A stretch of 64,000 nt of DNA from an uncultured Bacteroidales bacterium. Its GTDB lineage: Bacteria; Bacteroidota; Bacteroidia; Bacteroidales; Paludibacteraceae. Of this stretch, positions 34,676 to 42,863 are shown one piece after another. Under the pieces are notes generated by a model. It did not search any database. It was not told where the DNA came from and saw only the letters and a list, made by a program, of their open reading frames with translations. Position 1 is the first letter of the stretch. Every line of letters starts with the position of its first letter. The stretch spans positions 1-64,000 of the forward strand of contig ONMV01000015.1 of the NCBI GenBank assembly GCA_900319005.1. Reading direction: 5' to 3'. The position numbers and the translations under genes are program-made.

Positions 34676-34825
34676 TTTCTCCTTTTCCGGAGTGCCTGAA
34701 AGCACCGATCGGAGAGGGACGATTTCTTATTTCGCCATAAGCGGGATTTTGTTATTTTACATGTTTTAGGATATTATCAGTATCAATGCTCAAATGTGCG
34801 ATTCAACTTATTGCGTATGGGTCAT

Positions 34826-35643
34826 CTATTTATCTTCTTTATCCTCGAATGGTAATTCTTTCGCTTTGCCTTTTTCTTCTATCGGACGGATGTGGTCAGA
34901 AGCGCGTTCGGATGAGATGACGGAATGACCTAAACGACTCTCGATGTCTGCGCGGGCGTTGCGAGCGACCTCGCCACCTTCTTTGGCTGTTTGGCGGCTC
35001 TGAGCCATGCCTTTGGGATTGCGCTGACGGGATATTTCCGTCGCAGTCACTTCGGCAAGCGTGTTTAGCGCCAGTTCTACATTCGTCATGTTATCACGCA
35101 GGTTCTCTTTGGTCAGACCTTTGTGGTGTTTGTATTCACCGGTAGTCATGCCGCTCCAGGCCTGCGTGAGGACATTTGTGAGAATTGCAAAATCCGTCTG
35201 CTCCGTAATACCTGCACGATGCCATTCATCCGTCAACTCTTTGCGCATCTCAATGGAGCGCATTCTTTCGTTAATCCATTTGTCGGAATAACCTTGGCGG
35301 CGATAATCCTCCACTGCCATTTGGAAGGTCAGTTCCGGATCAATCATCTGGTCTATGCGCTGCTCACCTAACTTTGCCAACCACTGTTTGACAGGCTCGG
35401 CTTTCTTGGATGGAACAGACTGAATGAGACGGAAAATACCTTGTAAATCAGCGGCTTGAACTTTTCTCTGTTTCCCATCAAAAGCTCTCATTTCAACAGG
35501 GGTACAAATTGTACCCCACTTGGAATCTAATTCCGGATCACGTGCGCGCATTTTCTTAATGTATTGCTTGGCACTTGCTCGGCATCCCAGACGATGCGGA
35601 CACGCTTTCCTTCAAAGAGTTGTATAGCAAAATTATCGTCCAT
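34826..35643 (-). pseudogene. Bro-N domain phage-antirepressor-like protein, N-terminal deletion and frameshift
   Basis: From ATG 35643 the frame reads MDDNFAIQLFEGKRVRIVWD, the usual beginning of these antirepressors, but it then runs out of phase. The rest of the protein (KKMRARDPELDSKWGT, IFRLIQSVPSKKAEPVKQWL, GYSDKWINERMRSIEMRKEL, TKENLRDNMTNVELALNTLA) is in another frame from about base 35570. Roughly 20-40 residues of the Bro-N domain are missing at the junction. The C-terminal 241 residues could still be translated from an internal ATG at 35551. Remnant of a mobile element. Confidence 0.72.
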
Positions 35644-35658
35644 CGTTTTGTGGTATTC

Positions 35659-37668
35659 TTATAGTAATTTCTTTACTTGGTCGTAAACGTTCTGGGCGGT
35701 GAAGCCGAGTTTTTCGTCAAGGACTTTGTACGGAGCGGAGAAGCCAAAGGAGTTGAGACCCCAGATAGCACCGTTTTCGCCCACGAGACCTTCGAGCGTG
35801 CAAGGCAGGCCAGCGGTCATACCGAAACGCTTAACGCCTTTCGGAAGAACGGATTCTTGGTACTCTTTCGGTTGCTCACGGAAGAGACCTTCGGACGGAA
35901 CGCTGACGATCTGCAAGCGGATTCCCTCTTTACGGAGGAGTTCTGCGCCGGCAAGCAGGGTCGAAACCTCGGAGCCGGAAGCCAAGAGGACTACTTGCGG
36001 ATTCTCGTCTTGGCTCACGATGTACGCACCTTTGCGGAAGCCTTCGAGATTGACGTTTGGAACAGGAGCTATGTCCTGACGGCTGAGGATAAGGGCTGTC
36101 GGTGTGTCGTTGTTCTCCATTGCTAAACGCCAAGCGAGAGTTGTCTCTTCGGCATCAGCCGGACGGAGAACGAGCATGGACGGTTTGCCGGAATGGTTAT
36201 GCAGTTTCTCCATGAGACGGATCTGTGCCTCTTGCTCTACCGGTTCGTGGGTCGGTCCGTCTTCGCCGACACGGAACGCGTCGTGGCTCCAGATGAATTT
36301 CACCGGCAGTTCCATGAGCGCCGCCATACGAACCGCGGGTTTCATGTAGTCGCTGAAGACGAAGAACGTACCGCACGCAGGGATGATACCGCCGTGAAGC
36401 GCCATTCCGATCATCACGCACGCCATGGTGAGTTCGGACACACCGGCTTGCAGGAACTGACCGGAGAAATCGCCTTTCTTGAAGGCGTGCGTTTTCTTGA
36501 GGAAACCATCGGTCTTGTCGGAGTTCGAGAGGTCCGCGGAAGAAACAATCATATTACCCACATTCTCAGCGAGGAAGGAGAGTACTACGCCGCTTGCGTT
36601 ACGGGTAGCCGCTCCGGCTTTCTGCTGAATGAGAGACCAGTCGATGCAGGGCGTTTCGCCGGACATGAAGGTCTCATATTCATTGGCAGCCTGCGGATTA
36701 GCCTGCTTCCAAGTGTAGTATGCCTCGTATTTCTTGTTGCACAACTCACGCAGTTCAGCCGCACGGTCGTCGTACAGTTTCTTTACTTCCGGGAATATTT
36801 GGAACGGGTCTTCGGGGTTGCCTCCGAGATGTTCGATGGTCTTCTCGAAGGACGCTCCGGCTTTGGAGAGCGGGGCTCCGTGGGTAGAACATTTGCCTTC
36901 CCAGTTAGCACCTTCTGCTGTTACACAACCTTTACCCATCGTAGTATGACCGATGATGAGCGACGGTTCGCCTTTATGGGCTTTCGCTTTGATGAGCGCC
37001 TCGCGGATAGCGTCCGGATCGTTGCCCGGGATCTCCTGTACGTACCAACCCCACGCTTTGTATTTGGCGGCCACATCTTCGGATGTCACTTCGCCGCAAC
37101 CCGTCGAGAGCTGAATCGTATTCGAGTCATAGAACATGACGAGGTTGTCGAGTCCGAGGTGTCCTGCCAAACGTCCTGCTCCTTGCGAGATCTCCTCCTG
37201 CACACCACCATCAGAGATGAACGCATAGATGGTCGGGTTATGAATCTCGCCGTAACGCTGATTGAACCACTTGGCAGCGATGGCTGCTCCGACAGCGAAG
37301 GTATGTCCCTGTCCGAGCGGACCGGAGGTATTCTCAATCATTCGCTCTATCTCACGCTCCGGGTGTCCGGGCGTAACCGAACCCCACTGACGGAGGTTCT
37401 TGAGGTCTTCGAGCGTGAACTTGCCTGCCAGACAGAGCTGTCCGTAAAGCATCGGAGCCATGTGTCCGGGATCCAAGAAGAAGCGGTCACGCGCTTCCCA
37501 ACCCGGGTTCTCCGGATCATATTCAAGGAACTCACTAAAGAGCACATTGATAAAATCTGCTCCACCCATAGCTCCGCCCGGGTGACCACTCTTTGCTTTT
37601 TCTACTGCTGCGGCAGCCAGGATACGAATGTTATCCGCTGCACGATTCAAAATTTGTGTCTTGTTCAT
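35659..37668 (-). CDS. tkt: Transketolase
   Basis: 669 residues, ThDP-dependent enzyme of the pentose phosphate pathway. N-terminal EKAKSGHPGGAMGGAD and PLGQGHTFAVGAAIAAKW, the ThDP/Mg motif GDGG-equivalent FISDGGVQEEISQGAGRLAG, and the C-terminal TH-type pattern WSHDAFRVGEDGPTHEPVEQ are all present. The length is standard. A Bro-N pseudogene begins 15 bases after its stop. Confidence 0.96.
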   Translation of the reverse strand: MNKTQILNRAADNIRILAAAAVEKAKSGHPGGAMGGADFINVLFSEFLEYDPENPGWEARDRFFLDPGHMAPMLYGQLCLAGKFTLEDLKNLRQWGSVTPGHPEREIERMIENTSGPLGQGHTFAVGAAIAAKWFNQRYGEIHNPTIYAFISDGGVQEEISQGAGRLAGHLGLDNLVMFYDSNTIQLSTGCGEVTSEDVAAKYKAWGWYVQEIPGNDPDAIREALIKAKAHKGEPSLIIGHTTMGKGCVTAEGANWEGKCSTHGAPLSKAGASFEKTIEHLGGNPEDPFQIFPEVKKLYDDRAAELRELCNKKYEAYYTWKQANPQAANEYETFMSGETPCIDWSLIQQKAGAATRNASGVVLSFLAENVGNMIVSSADLSNSDKTDGFLKKTHAFKKGDFSGQFLQAGVSELTMACVMIGMALHGGIIPACGTFFVFSDYMKPAVRMAALMELPVKFIWSHDAFRVGEDGPTHEPVEQEAQIRLMEKLHNHSGKPSMLVLRPADAEETTLAWRLAMENNDTPTALILSRQDIAPVPNVNLEGFRKGAYIVSQDENPQVVLLASGSEVSTLLAGAELLRKEGIRLQIVSVPSEGLFREQPKEYQESVLPKGVKRFGMTAGLPCTLEGLVGENGAIWGLNSFGFSAPYKVLDEKLGFTAQNVYDQVKKLL

Positions 37669-37790
37669 AATATTTAGAGATATAATTTTTGCCTAACTTT
37701 CCTGTAACCCAAGCCTTGACTGTCGGTTGACCGTCGTTTGACCGTCGTTCAAAGACCGTAATTTGGCAGTGTTTGGAGAGGGTTGTAAAA

Positions 37791-38420
37791 TTAAAATTTC
37801 CAGCCGATGTGGTAACTGAGTCCCCACGCGGTGTCCCCTCGGAAACCGAATCCCGGTACATAAACAGGTGCCATCTGTTCAGCGGTTAGTCCTTCGGCTT
37901 GGCGTGTGAACATGATTTTAAGCCTTCCTTGCCATCCCATGTATAAGCCTCCTTGCACATTTGAGCGTTTATTTTCCCATATTTGCACCTGACATCCCAA
38001 AACGACTTCTCCCCAACAATCGGCTCTTTTGGGCTGAAAAGCAGAAGCAATTCGAACTCCCACGAGGAGTGCGTGTGGCGATTCGGGATGTCGTTTCAAA
38101 GGGTTGATGTCGCATCCCACGCGGAAGAATCCTCCGTATGCGTTATATCGGATACTATCGCCTCTTTCTGCCTTTCCTCCTCCGACTCCAGCTTCGATCG
38201 TCGGATAGAAGCGTTTTGCCAAACGGACGTTAGCCGCCAATTCAATTTGTTGCATGCGTCCATTGTTTAGAGCGGCTTCCAAAGCCGCAGCTCCCAGGTC
38301 GAGTTTCAACGTGACTCCCTGATATACAGAAGGTTTCTTTACCTCGGTAGTGTCCGCCGCCCAAAGCCCGACGCACAGGACCAACAAGAGCACTATGTTA
38401 CATAAGCGTTTTCGCCTCAT
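37791..38420 (-). CDS. DUF6048-like outer-membrane beta-barrel protein
   Basis: 209 residues with a signal peptide (LCNIVLLLVLCVGLWAAD). The mature sequence alternates hydrophobic and polar residues as in small barrels (QIELAANVRLAKRFYPTIEA, GGFFRVGCDINPLKR, LLVGVRIASAF) and ends in WGLSYHIGWKF with a C-terminal Phe. It overlaps the upstream gene's stop by 23 bases, so both are translated from one message. Function unknown. Confidence 0.75.
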   Translation of the reverse strand: MRRKRLCNIVLLLVLCVGLWAADTTEVKKPSVYQGVTLKLDLGAAALEAALNNGRMQQIELAANVRLAKRFYPTIEAGVGGGKAERGDSIRYNAYGGFFRVGCDINPLKRHPESPHALLVGVRIASAFQPKRADCWGEVVLGCQVQIWENKRSNVQGGLYMGWQGRLKIMFTRQAEGLTAEQMAPVYVPGFGFRGDTAWGLSYHIGWKF

Positions 38421-38928
38421 TCTTCAGTTCCTCAAGCGCTTTATCAGTGGGGGTAGTACCATTGGAGGCATAAGCAGTCAGCAATGCCGTGGCATAATTC
38501 TGTGCTGTAGCATCGGGAGGCAGTTGTGCGGCGATAGAGATGACGAAAGCCGCCATTTGGTCACGCGAAGAGATAATAAGATCCCACACCTCGTCGCTGA
38601 CATACACCTGCTGGCTTTGGTTATGGTCAAACTCCGCACGGATAGTTTGCAACATATATTGCTGCATCTGACCAATTGACCAAGTAGTCATGGCGTCCGG
38701 TTCCTTAGCGCGGAGCTCCATCAACATATGCTCAGGTTTGGTACGCTCCAACAATAACGCCAAGCGCTCATAAGCCCGCAAACGAATAGGGGAGATTGTC
38801 TTCTGACTTTCCTTTTTCAACTCCCATTGACGTTTACGTTCCTCATTACGGAACTGCGAGTACTGGATCATCCAGAACCCGAAAATCATCACCACAACAA
38901 TTAGAATAATCAGCATTGTAGTTGTCAT
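38398..38928 (-). CDS. Membrane-anchored protein, conserved in Bacteroidales, function unknown
   Basis: 176 residues from MTTTMLIILIVVVMIFGFWM, which is an N-terminal membrane helix. A helical cytoplasmic domain follows (RLRAYERLALLLERTKPEHM, EVWDLIISSRDQMAAFVISI). The start at 38928 is preferred over upstream codons because the -7 box lies at 38957-38964. Probably co-transcribed with the DUF6048-like gene. Confidence 0.75.
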   Translation of the reverse strand: MTTTMLIILIVVVMIFGFWMIQYSQFRNEERKRQWELKKESQKTISPIRLRAYERLALLLERTKPEHMLMELRAKEPDAMTTWSIGQMQQYMLQTIRAEFDHNQSQQVYVSDEVWDLIISSRDQMAAFVISIAAQLPPDATAQNYATALLTAYASNGTTPTDKALEELKNEAKTLM

Positions 38929-38956
38929 CTTTCTTTTCCTTTCACCTTTGCGGCTG

Positions 38957-38964
38957 CAAAGGTA
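38957..38964 (-). promoter_or_regulatory. -7 box upstream of the 38928 gene
   Basis: Minus-strand TACCTTTG, leader about 25 bases. It lies only 26 bases past the stop of the DUF4886 gene. Confidence 0.6.
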
Positions 38965-38989
38965 GTAAAAAAAAATGACATGTGCAAAT

Positions 38990-39820
38990 TTATTCAAACT
39001 TTTTGTTGGCTTTGTGTGCGGAGCGTTGCGTAAGGCGTTGTTGAGAACGCGTCATGTGCGGATTTCTGTAATGATTCCGACGCACATCGCGGCCAGTAAT
39101 GATCTCATACCACACACAAGCTGCGGTATATCGACCATAGACATAATTAAGATGATACCCATCGCGACAGAGAGAATCTCCTAATTTGGTTGCCCTTGCG
39201 TTTTGGATCGCCAAACCGCAGGGAATGAGTTTTAGTTGAGAATTGAAGATTGACAATTGATAATTAGCCGTATCCATCACATACTGCGTGCAAGCAACGA
39301 TGGAGTCCCACATCTCGGTTTGAGAGTTGTGATAGCGAGGATAAGCGGGGTGTTTGGCGTCTTGGCTGTATGCCCAAGTCTGCATCCAACAGAGTTGGGT
39401 TTGGGGCTGATAAGCAAGGACGGTATCGATAAGGAGTGAGAGCCAAGGCTCGTAAGAAGAACGGATACCGGAGTCGTGGCTCGCCTGTTGGAGGGAAATG
39501 AAATCATACTTGCCGTCACGGAGTGCTTGGCGGAGCGAGATGGTGTCTTTGACAAGACGAAACCTTTCCCCATCCCTCTCATAAAGAGAGGGAGAAAGGT
39601 TTGTACAAACACGATGGGAATAGGCGGCGGTGTCTTTTTGCAGGAACTCAGCATGTTGCTGCAGCGAACAACCGCCATAATAGAGGTTGTGGACCTCGAC
39701 CTCAATACCTTTCGCGTCGCAGAGCGGCACGAGTTCCTGCTCTACTGCATCCCAAGAGAAGGAGTTTCCGATGCATAATACTCGGATAGCGAGTAATATA
39801 GTTAAAATGGTGCTTTGCAC
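38990..39820 (-). CDS. Secreted DUF4886 (SGNH-hydrolase-like) protein with two inserted repeats
   Basis: 276 residues. A short signal-like helix leads into VLCIGNSFSWDAVEQ, the DUF4886 signature with a GNS(F) nucleophile block; HNLYYGGCSLQQH, ISLQQASHDSGI and the C-terminal CRDGYHLNYVYGRYTAACVW (catalytic-type D-x-x-H) follow. It probably hydrolyses an ester in the envelope. Two segments look foreign: CTNLSPSLYERDGERFRL, encoded by a 44-base inverted repeat at 39560-39603, and NYQLSIFNSQLKL, encoded by AT-rich microrepeats. Confidence 0.85.
   Translation of the reverse strand: MQSTILTILLAIRVLCIGNSFSWDAVEQELVPLCDAKGIEVEVHNLYYGGCSLQQHAEFLQKDTAAYSHRVCTNLSPSLYERDGERFRLVKDTISLRQALRDGKYDFISLQQASHDSGIRSSYEPWLSLLIDTVLAYQPQTQLCWMQTWAYSQDAKHPAYPRYHNSQTEMWDSIVACTQYVMDTANYQLSIFNSQLKLIPCGLAIQNARATKLGDSLCRDGYHLNYVYGRYTAACVWYEIITGRDVRRNHYRNPHMTRSQQRLTQRSAHKANKKFE
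39560..39603 (-). repeat. Palindromic repeat inside the DUF4886 gene, SPSLxxR family
   Basis: AAACCTTTC and GAAAGGTTT plus CCCTCTC and GAGAGGG arms flank ATAAA. On the coding strand it reads LSPSLYERDGERF, in the same frame as the related repeat in polA at 41198. Confidence 0.8.
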
Positions 39821-39865
39821 GTTAAAGAGTTAAAATGGTTTTTATTTTATAAAAACGTTAAACAA

Positions 39866-42193
39866 TTAGTGTGCTTCGAGCCAGTTGTTCCCCACTCCAC
39901 ACTCGGCGATAAGGGGAACGGAGAGATGGACGGCATTCTGCATCTCAGAGACCACAATCTCACGTACACGCTCTACTTCGGCAGCAGGGACGTTGAAGTT
40001 GAGTTCGTCATGGACCTGCATCGTCATCTGGGTTCGCAGATTTTCCTCTTTGAGTCGGCGGTGAATGGAAACCATCGCCATTTTGATGATATCAGCAGCT
40101 GTTCCTTGAATAGGAGCGTTCACGGCGTTGCGTTCGGCAAACGAGCGGACGGTAGCATTCTGCGAATGGATATCCGGCAGGTAGCGTTTGCGACCAAAGA
40201 GCGTCTCTGCGTAGCCTTTTTGGCGCGCGAGCTCTTTCTGGGATTCAATATAGCTGATGATCCTCGGGAAAGCTGCGAAATAATCGTCAATGAGTTGTTT
40301 GGCCTCGGAACGGCTGCATTCCAATTGTTGTGCCAAACCAAAAGCAGAGATACCATAAATGATACCAAAATTAGCGGTTTTGGCTTTTCTGCGTTGGTCT
40401 TTGGTTACTTGGTCAATCGGCAGACCGTAAATCCTCGCCGCCGTAGCAGCGTGGATATCCTGCCCCGACCGGAACGCCGCTAACATATGTTCATCCTGGC
40501 TGAAATGCGCCATAAGCCGGAGCTCAATCTGGCTGTAGTCGGCAGAGAGGAAGAGACATCCCTCATCAGGGATGACCGCTTCACGTATGAAACGTCCTCG
40601 CTCGGAACGAATCGGCAGGTTTTGCAGATTCGGGTTACTTGACGAAAGACGACCTGTGGCAGTAACCGTCTGGTTGTATGTCGTGTGGATTTTTCCGTCC
40701 GCAGCGATATAACCCGGCAGAGCTGCTATATACGTGGTTATCAGTTTTTTCAGTTCGCGGTAATCCAAGATCAGCCCCACAATCTCATGCTTCTCCTTGA
40801 GCGCCATAAGCACTTCTTCGGAAGTGGAGTACTGGCCTGTTTTGGATTTCTTCGCCTTGCTGTCCAGTTTGAGTTTATCGAACAGGAGTTCGCCCACCTG
40901 TCGGGGGCTGTTGATATTAAAAGGTTCGCCTGCAAGGTCGTAGATTTTCTGCTCCAAGGCATTCAGTTCATCAGTAAGAGCTATCTCAGCACTTTTCAGT
41001 TTATTCACGTCGATACGGACTCCGGCGGCTTCCATTTCACGCAACACCTCGACCAAGGGCAATTCCACTTCGTTATAGAGGTTCCAGAGGTCGGCATCGG
41101 CTTTGAGAGCCTCCCAATCGGGTTCTTTATTGGGGTTGAAGGCTACTTCCGGGTTGAGGAGGTATTGGCACAATCGAGCTTCGATGGTATCGAATAACCC
41201 CACCCCTTCCCTCCCCACAAGGGAGGGAGATTCTTCTACGGGATCGGCGAAGAGGTCGAGCTGGTTGGGGTCAGCGGGCTTGGCTTTTTTGGATGCTGGT
41301 TTATCCGCCAAACTCGGCGGATTGATGGAGGAGGGGGCAAGTTTCTTGAGGAGGGTGTTGAACTCGAGGTCTTGATAGAGGGCAGTGAGGGCATCGAGTT
41401 TGGGTTCTTTCTTAGCGAGAAGGTCTTCGTCTAAGTCAATAGGAACATCCGTACGGATAGTAGCCAGGAAACGTGAGAACTTGATCTCCTCGACTTGAGA
41501 TTCCACTTTCGTACGCAGGGCACCCTTGATCTCATCGGTATGAGCGAGCATGTTGTCAATATCGCCAAACTGCTGCAATAGTGCCACCGCGGTCTTCTCC
41601 CCCACTCCTTTACAACCGGGAATATTATCGGAAGCATCACCCATAAGTCCCAGCAAATCAATGACTTGTTCTTTACGCTGCAATCCGTATTTGTCACACA
41701 CTTCCTTAGGTCCCATCAACTCAAAACCTCCAGAATGACGCGGACGATACATGAACACATGGTCGGAGACGAGTTGCCCGTAGTCCTTATCGGGTGTCGC
41801 CATATAGACTTCGTATCCCGCCTGTTCTCCTTTCTTGGAAAGCGTACCGATGACGTCATCGGCTTCAAATCCGGGGACTTCCAGCACAGGGATATTCATT
41901 GCCTCCAGGATCTGCTTAATAACCGGAACCGCTTTCCGGATATCTTCCGGAGTCTCCGGACGTTGCGCTTTGTATTGCTCGTACGCCTCATGCCGGAAGG
42001 TTCCCCCGGCAGGATCAAATGCCACACCAAGATGGGTCGGGTTGATTTTCTTGATCAGATCCTCTAAGGTTACGCAAAAACCGAATATAGCAGAGGTATT
42101 CTCTCCCTTGCTATTCATTCGCGGCACGCGGATAAAAGCGTAATACGCGCGGAAAATCATCGCGTAAGCATCAATAAGCAGAAGCTTTTTCAT
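39866..42193 (-). CDS. polA: DNA polymerase I lacking most of the 3'-5' exonuclease domain
   Basis: 775 residues, against about 930 in related Bacteroidales. The 5'-3' exonuclease (residues 1 to about 290) is intact (LLIDAYAMIFRAYYAF, NIPGCKGVGEKTAVALLQQF). The polymerase domain (about 370-775) is intact: FLSADYSQIELRLMAHFSQ (motif A), RRKAKTANFGIIYGISAFGL (motif B) and MQVHDELNF (motif C). Between them only FDTIEARLCQYLLNPEVAFN recalls the exonuclease domain. The join contains EESPSLVGREGVGLFD, encoded by a palindromic repeat. It replaces RNA primers and fills gaps; proofreading is not expected. Confidence 0.94.
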   Translation of the reverse strand: MKKLLLIDAYAMIFRAYYAFIRVPRMNSKGENTSAIFGFCVTLEDLIKKINPTHLGVAFDPAGGTFRHEAYEQYKAQRPETPEDIRKAVPVIKQILEAMNIPVLEVPGFEADDVIGTLSKKGEQAGYEVYMATPDKDYGQLVSDHVFMYRPRHSGGFELMGPKEVCDKYGLQRKEQVIDLLGLMGDASDNIPGCKGVGEKTAVALLQQFGDIDNMLAHTDEIKGALRTKVESQVEEIKFSRFLATIRTDVPIDLDEDLLAKKEPKLDALTALYQDLEFNTLLKKLAPSSINPPSLADKPASKKAKPADPNQLDLFADPVEESPSLVGREGVGLFDTIEARLCQYLLNPEVAFNPNKEPDWEALKADADLWNLYNEVELPLVEVLREMEAAGVRIDVNKLKSAEIALTDELNALEQKIYDLAGEPFNINSPRQVGELLFDKLKLDSKAKKSKTGQYSTSEEVLMALKEKHEIVGLILDYRELKKLITTYIAALPGYIAADGKIHTTYNQTVTATGRLSSSNPNLQNLPIRSERGRFIREAVIPDEGCLFLSADYSQIELRLMAHFSQDEHMLAAFRSGQDIHAATAARIYGLPIDQVTKDQRRKAKTANFGIIYGISAFGLAQQLECSRSEAKQLIDDYFAAFPRIISYIESQKELARQKGYAETLFGRKRYLPDIHSQNATVRSFAERNAVNAPIQGTAADIIKMAMVSIHRRLKEENLRTQMTMQVHDELNFNVPAAEVERVREIVVSEMQNAVHLSVPLIAECGVGNNWLEAH
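41198..41232 (-). repeat. Palindromic repeat inside polA, SPSLxxR family
   Basis: CCCTCCC and GGGAGGG arms flank CACAA, with a CCCCACCCC tail. On the coding strand it reads SPSLVGREGVGL, in the same frame as the repeat in the DUF4886 gene. Confidence 0.8.
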
Positions 42194-42200
42194 TTACGAT

Positions 42201-42863
42201 TTACCATTTAATAGGCTCGAGGCCGTTTTTAATCAAATAATTATTGGCGGCGGAGAAATGTCCACAACCGTCGAATCCGCGGTAAACGGAAAGGGGCGAA
42301 GGATGCGATGTTTGAAGCACTAAGTGTTTCTTGCGGTCGATGAACTGTCCTTTTCGCTGTGCGTACGATCCCCACAACATAAAGACCAGATGTTCGCGTT
42401 CTCTATTGAGCGCAGCGATCGCAGCGTCGGTCAGTTCCTCCCATCCTTTTCCCTGATGGCTGCCGGCTTTGTGCGCTTCGACTGTGAGGGTCGCGTTGAG
42501 AAGGAGGACACCTTGTTCCGCCCAACGGCGAAGATCTCCGGAGGAAGGAATAGGTGTACCTAAATCACGATGGATCTCCTTGTATATGTTCGCGAGCGAA
42601 GGAGGTATTTGCACACCATCCGGAACAGAGAAAGAGAGCCCCATCGCCTGTCCCGGTTCATGATACGGGTCTTGCCCTATAATCACCACTCTTACTCGCT
42701 CAAAAGGACAAGAATCGAAGGCGTTAAAAATAAGGCCCGCCGGCGGAAAACACCGACAGGTCTTATATTGTTGGCGCACATATTGGGTGAGGAGTTCGAA
42801 ATAAGGCTTGTCAAACTCCGTCTGCAATACGCGTTGCCAAGATGGATCTATTCTAACTTGCAT
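42201..42863 (-). CDS. ung: Uracil-DNA glycosylase, family 1
   Basis: 220 residues. The water-activating motif VVIIGQDPYHEPGQAMGLSF (Asp65) and the DNA-intercalation motif HPSPLSVYRGFDGCGHFS are intact; LLLNATLTVEAHKAGSH contains the uracil-specificity Asn. It removes uracil from DNA in base-excision repair. It ends 8 bases before polA and overlaps the queA stop by one base, suggesting an operon. Confidence 0.97.
   Translation of the reverse strand: MQVRIDPSWQRVLQTEFDKPYFELLTQYVRQQYKTCRCFPPAGLIFNAFDSCPFERVRVVIIGQDPYHEPGQAMGLSFSVPDGVQIPPSLANIYKEIHRDLGTPIPSSGDLRRWAEQGVLLLNATLTVEAHKAGSHQGKGWEELTDAAIAALNREREHLVFMLWGSYAQRKGQFIDRKKHLVLQTSHPSPLSVYRGFDGCGHFSAANNYLIKNGLEPIKW

Noticed and set aside
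36193..37677. Plus-strand open frame of about 494 codons
   Set aside because: Antisense to transketolase, with no domain or promoter of its own.
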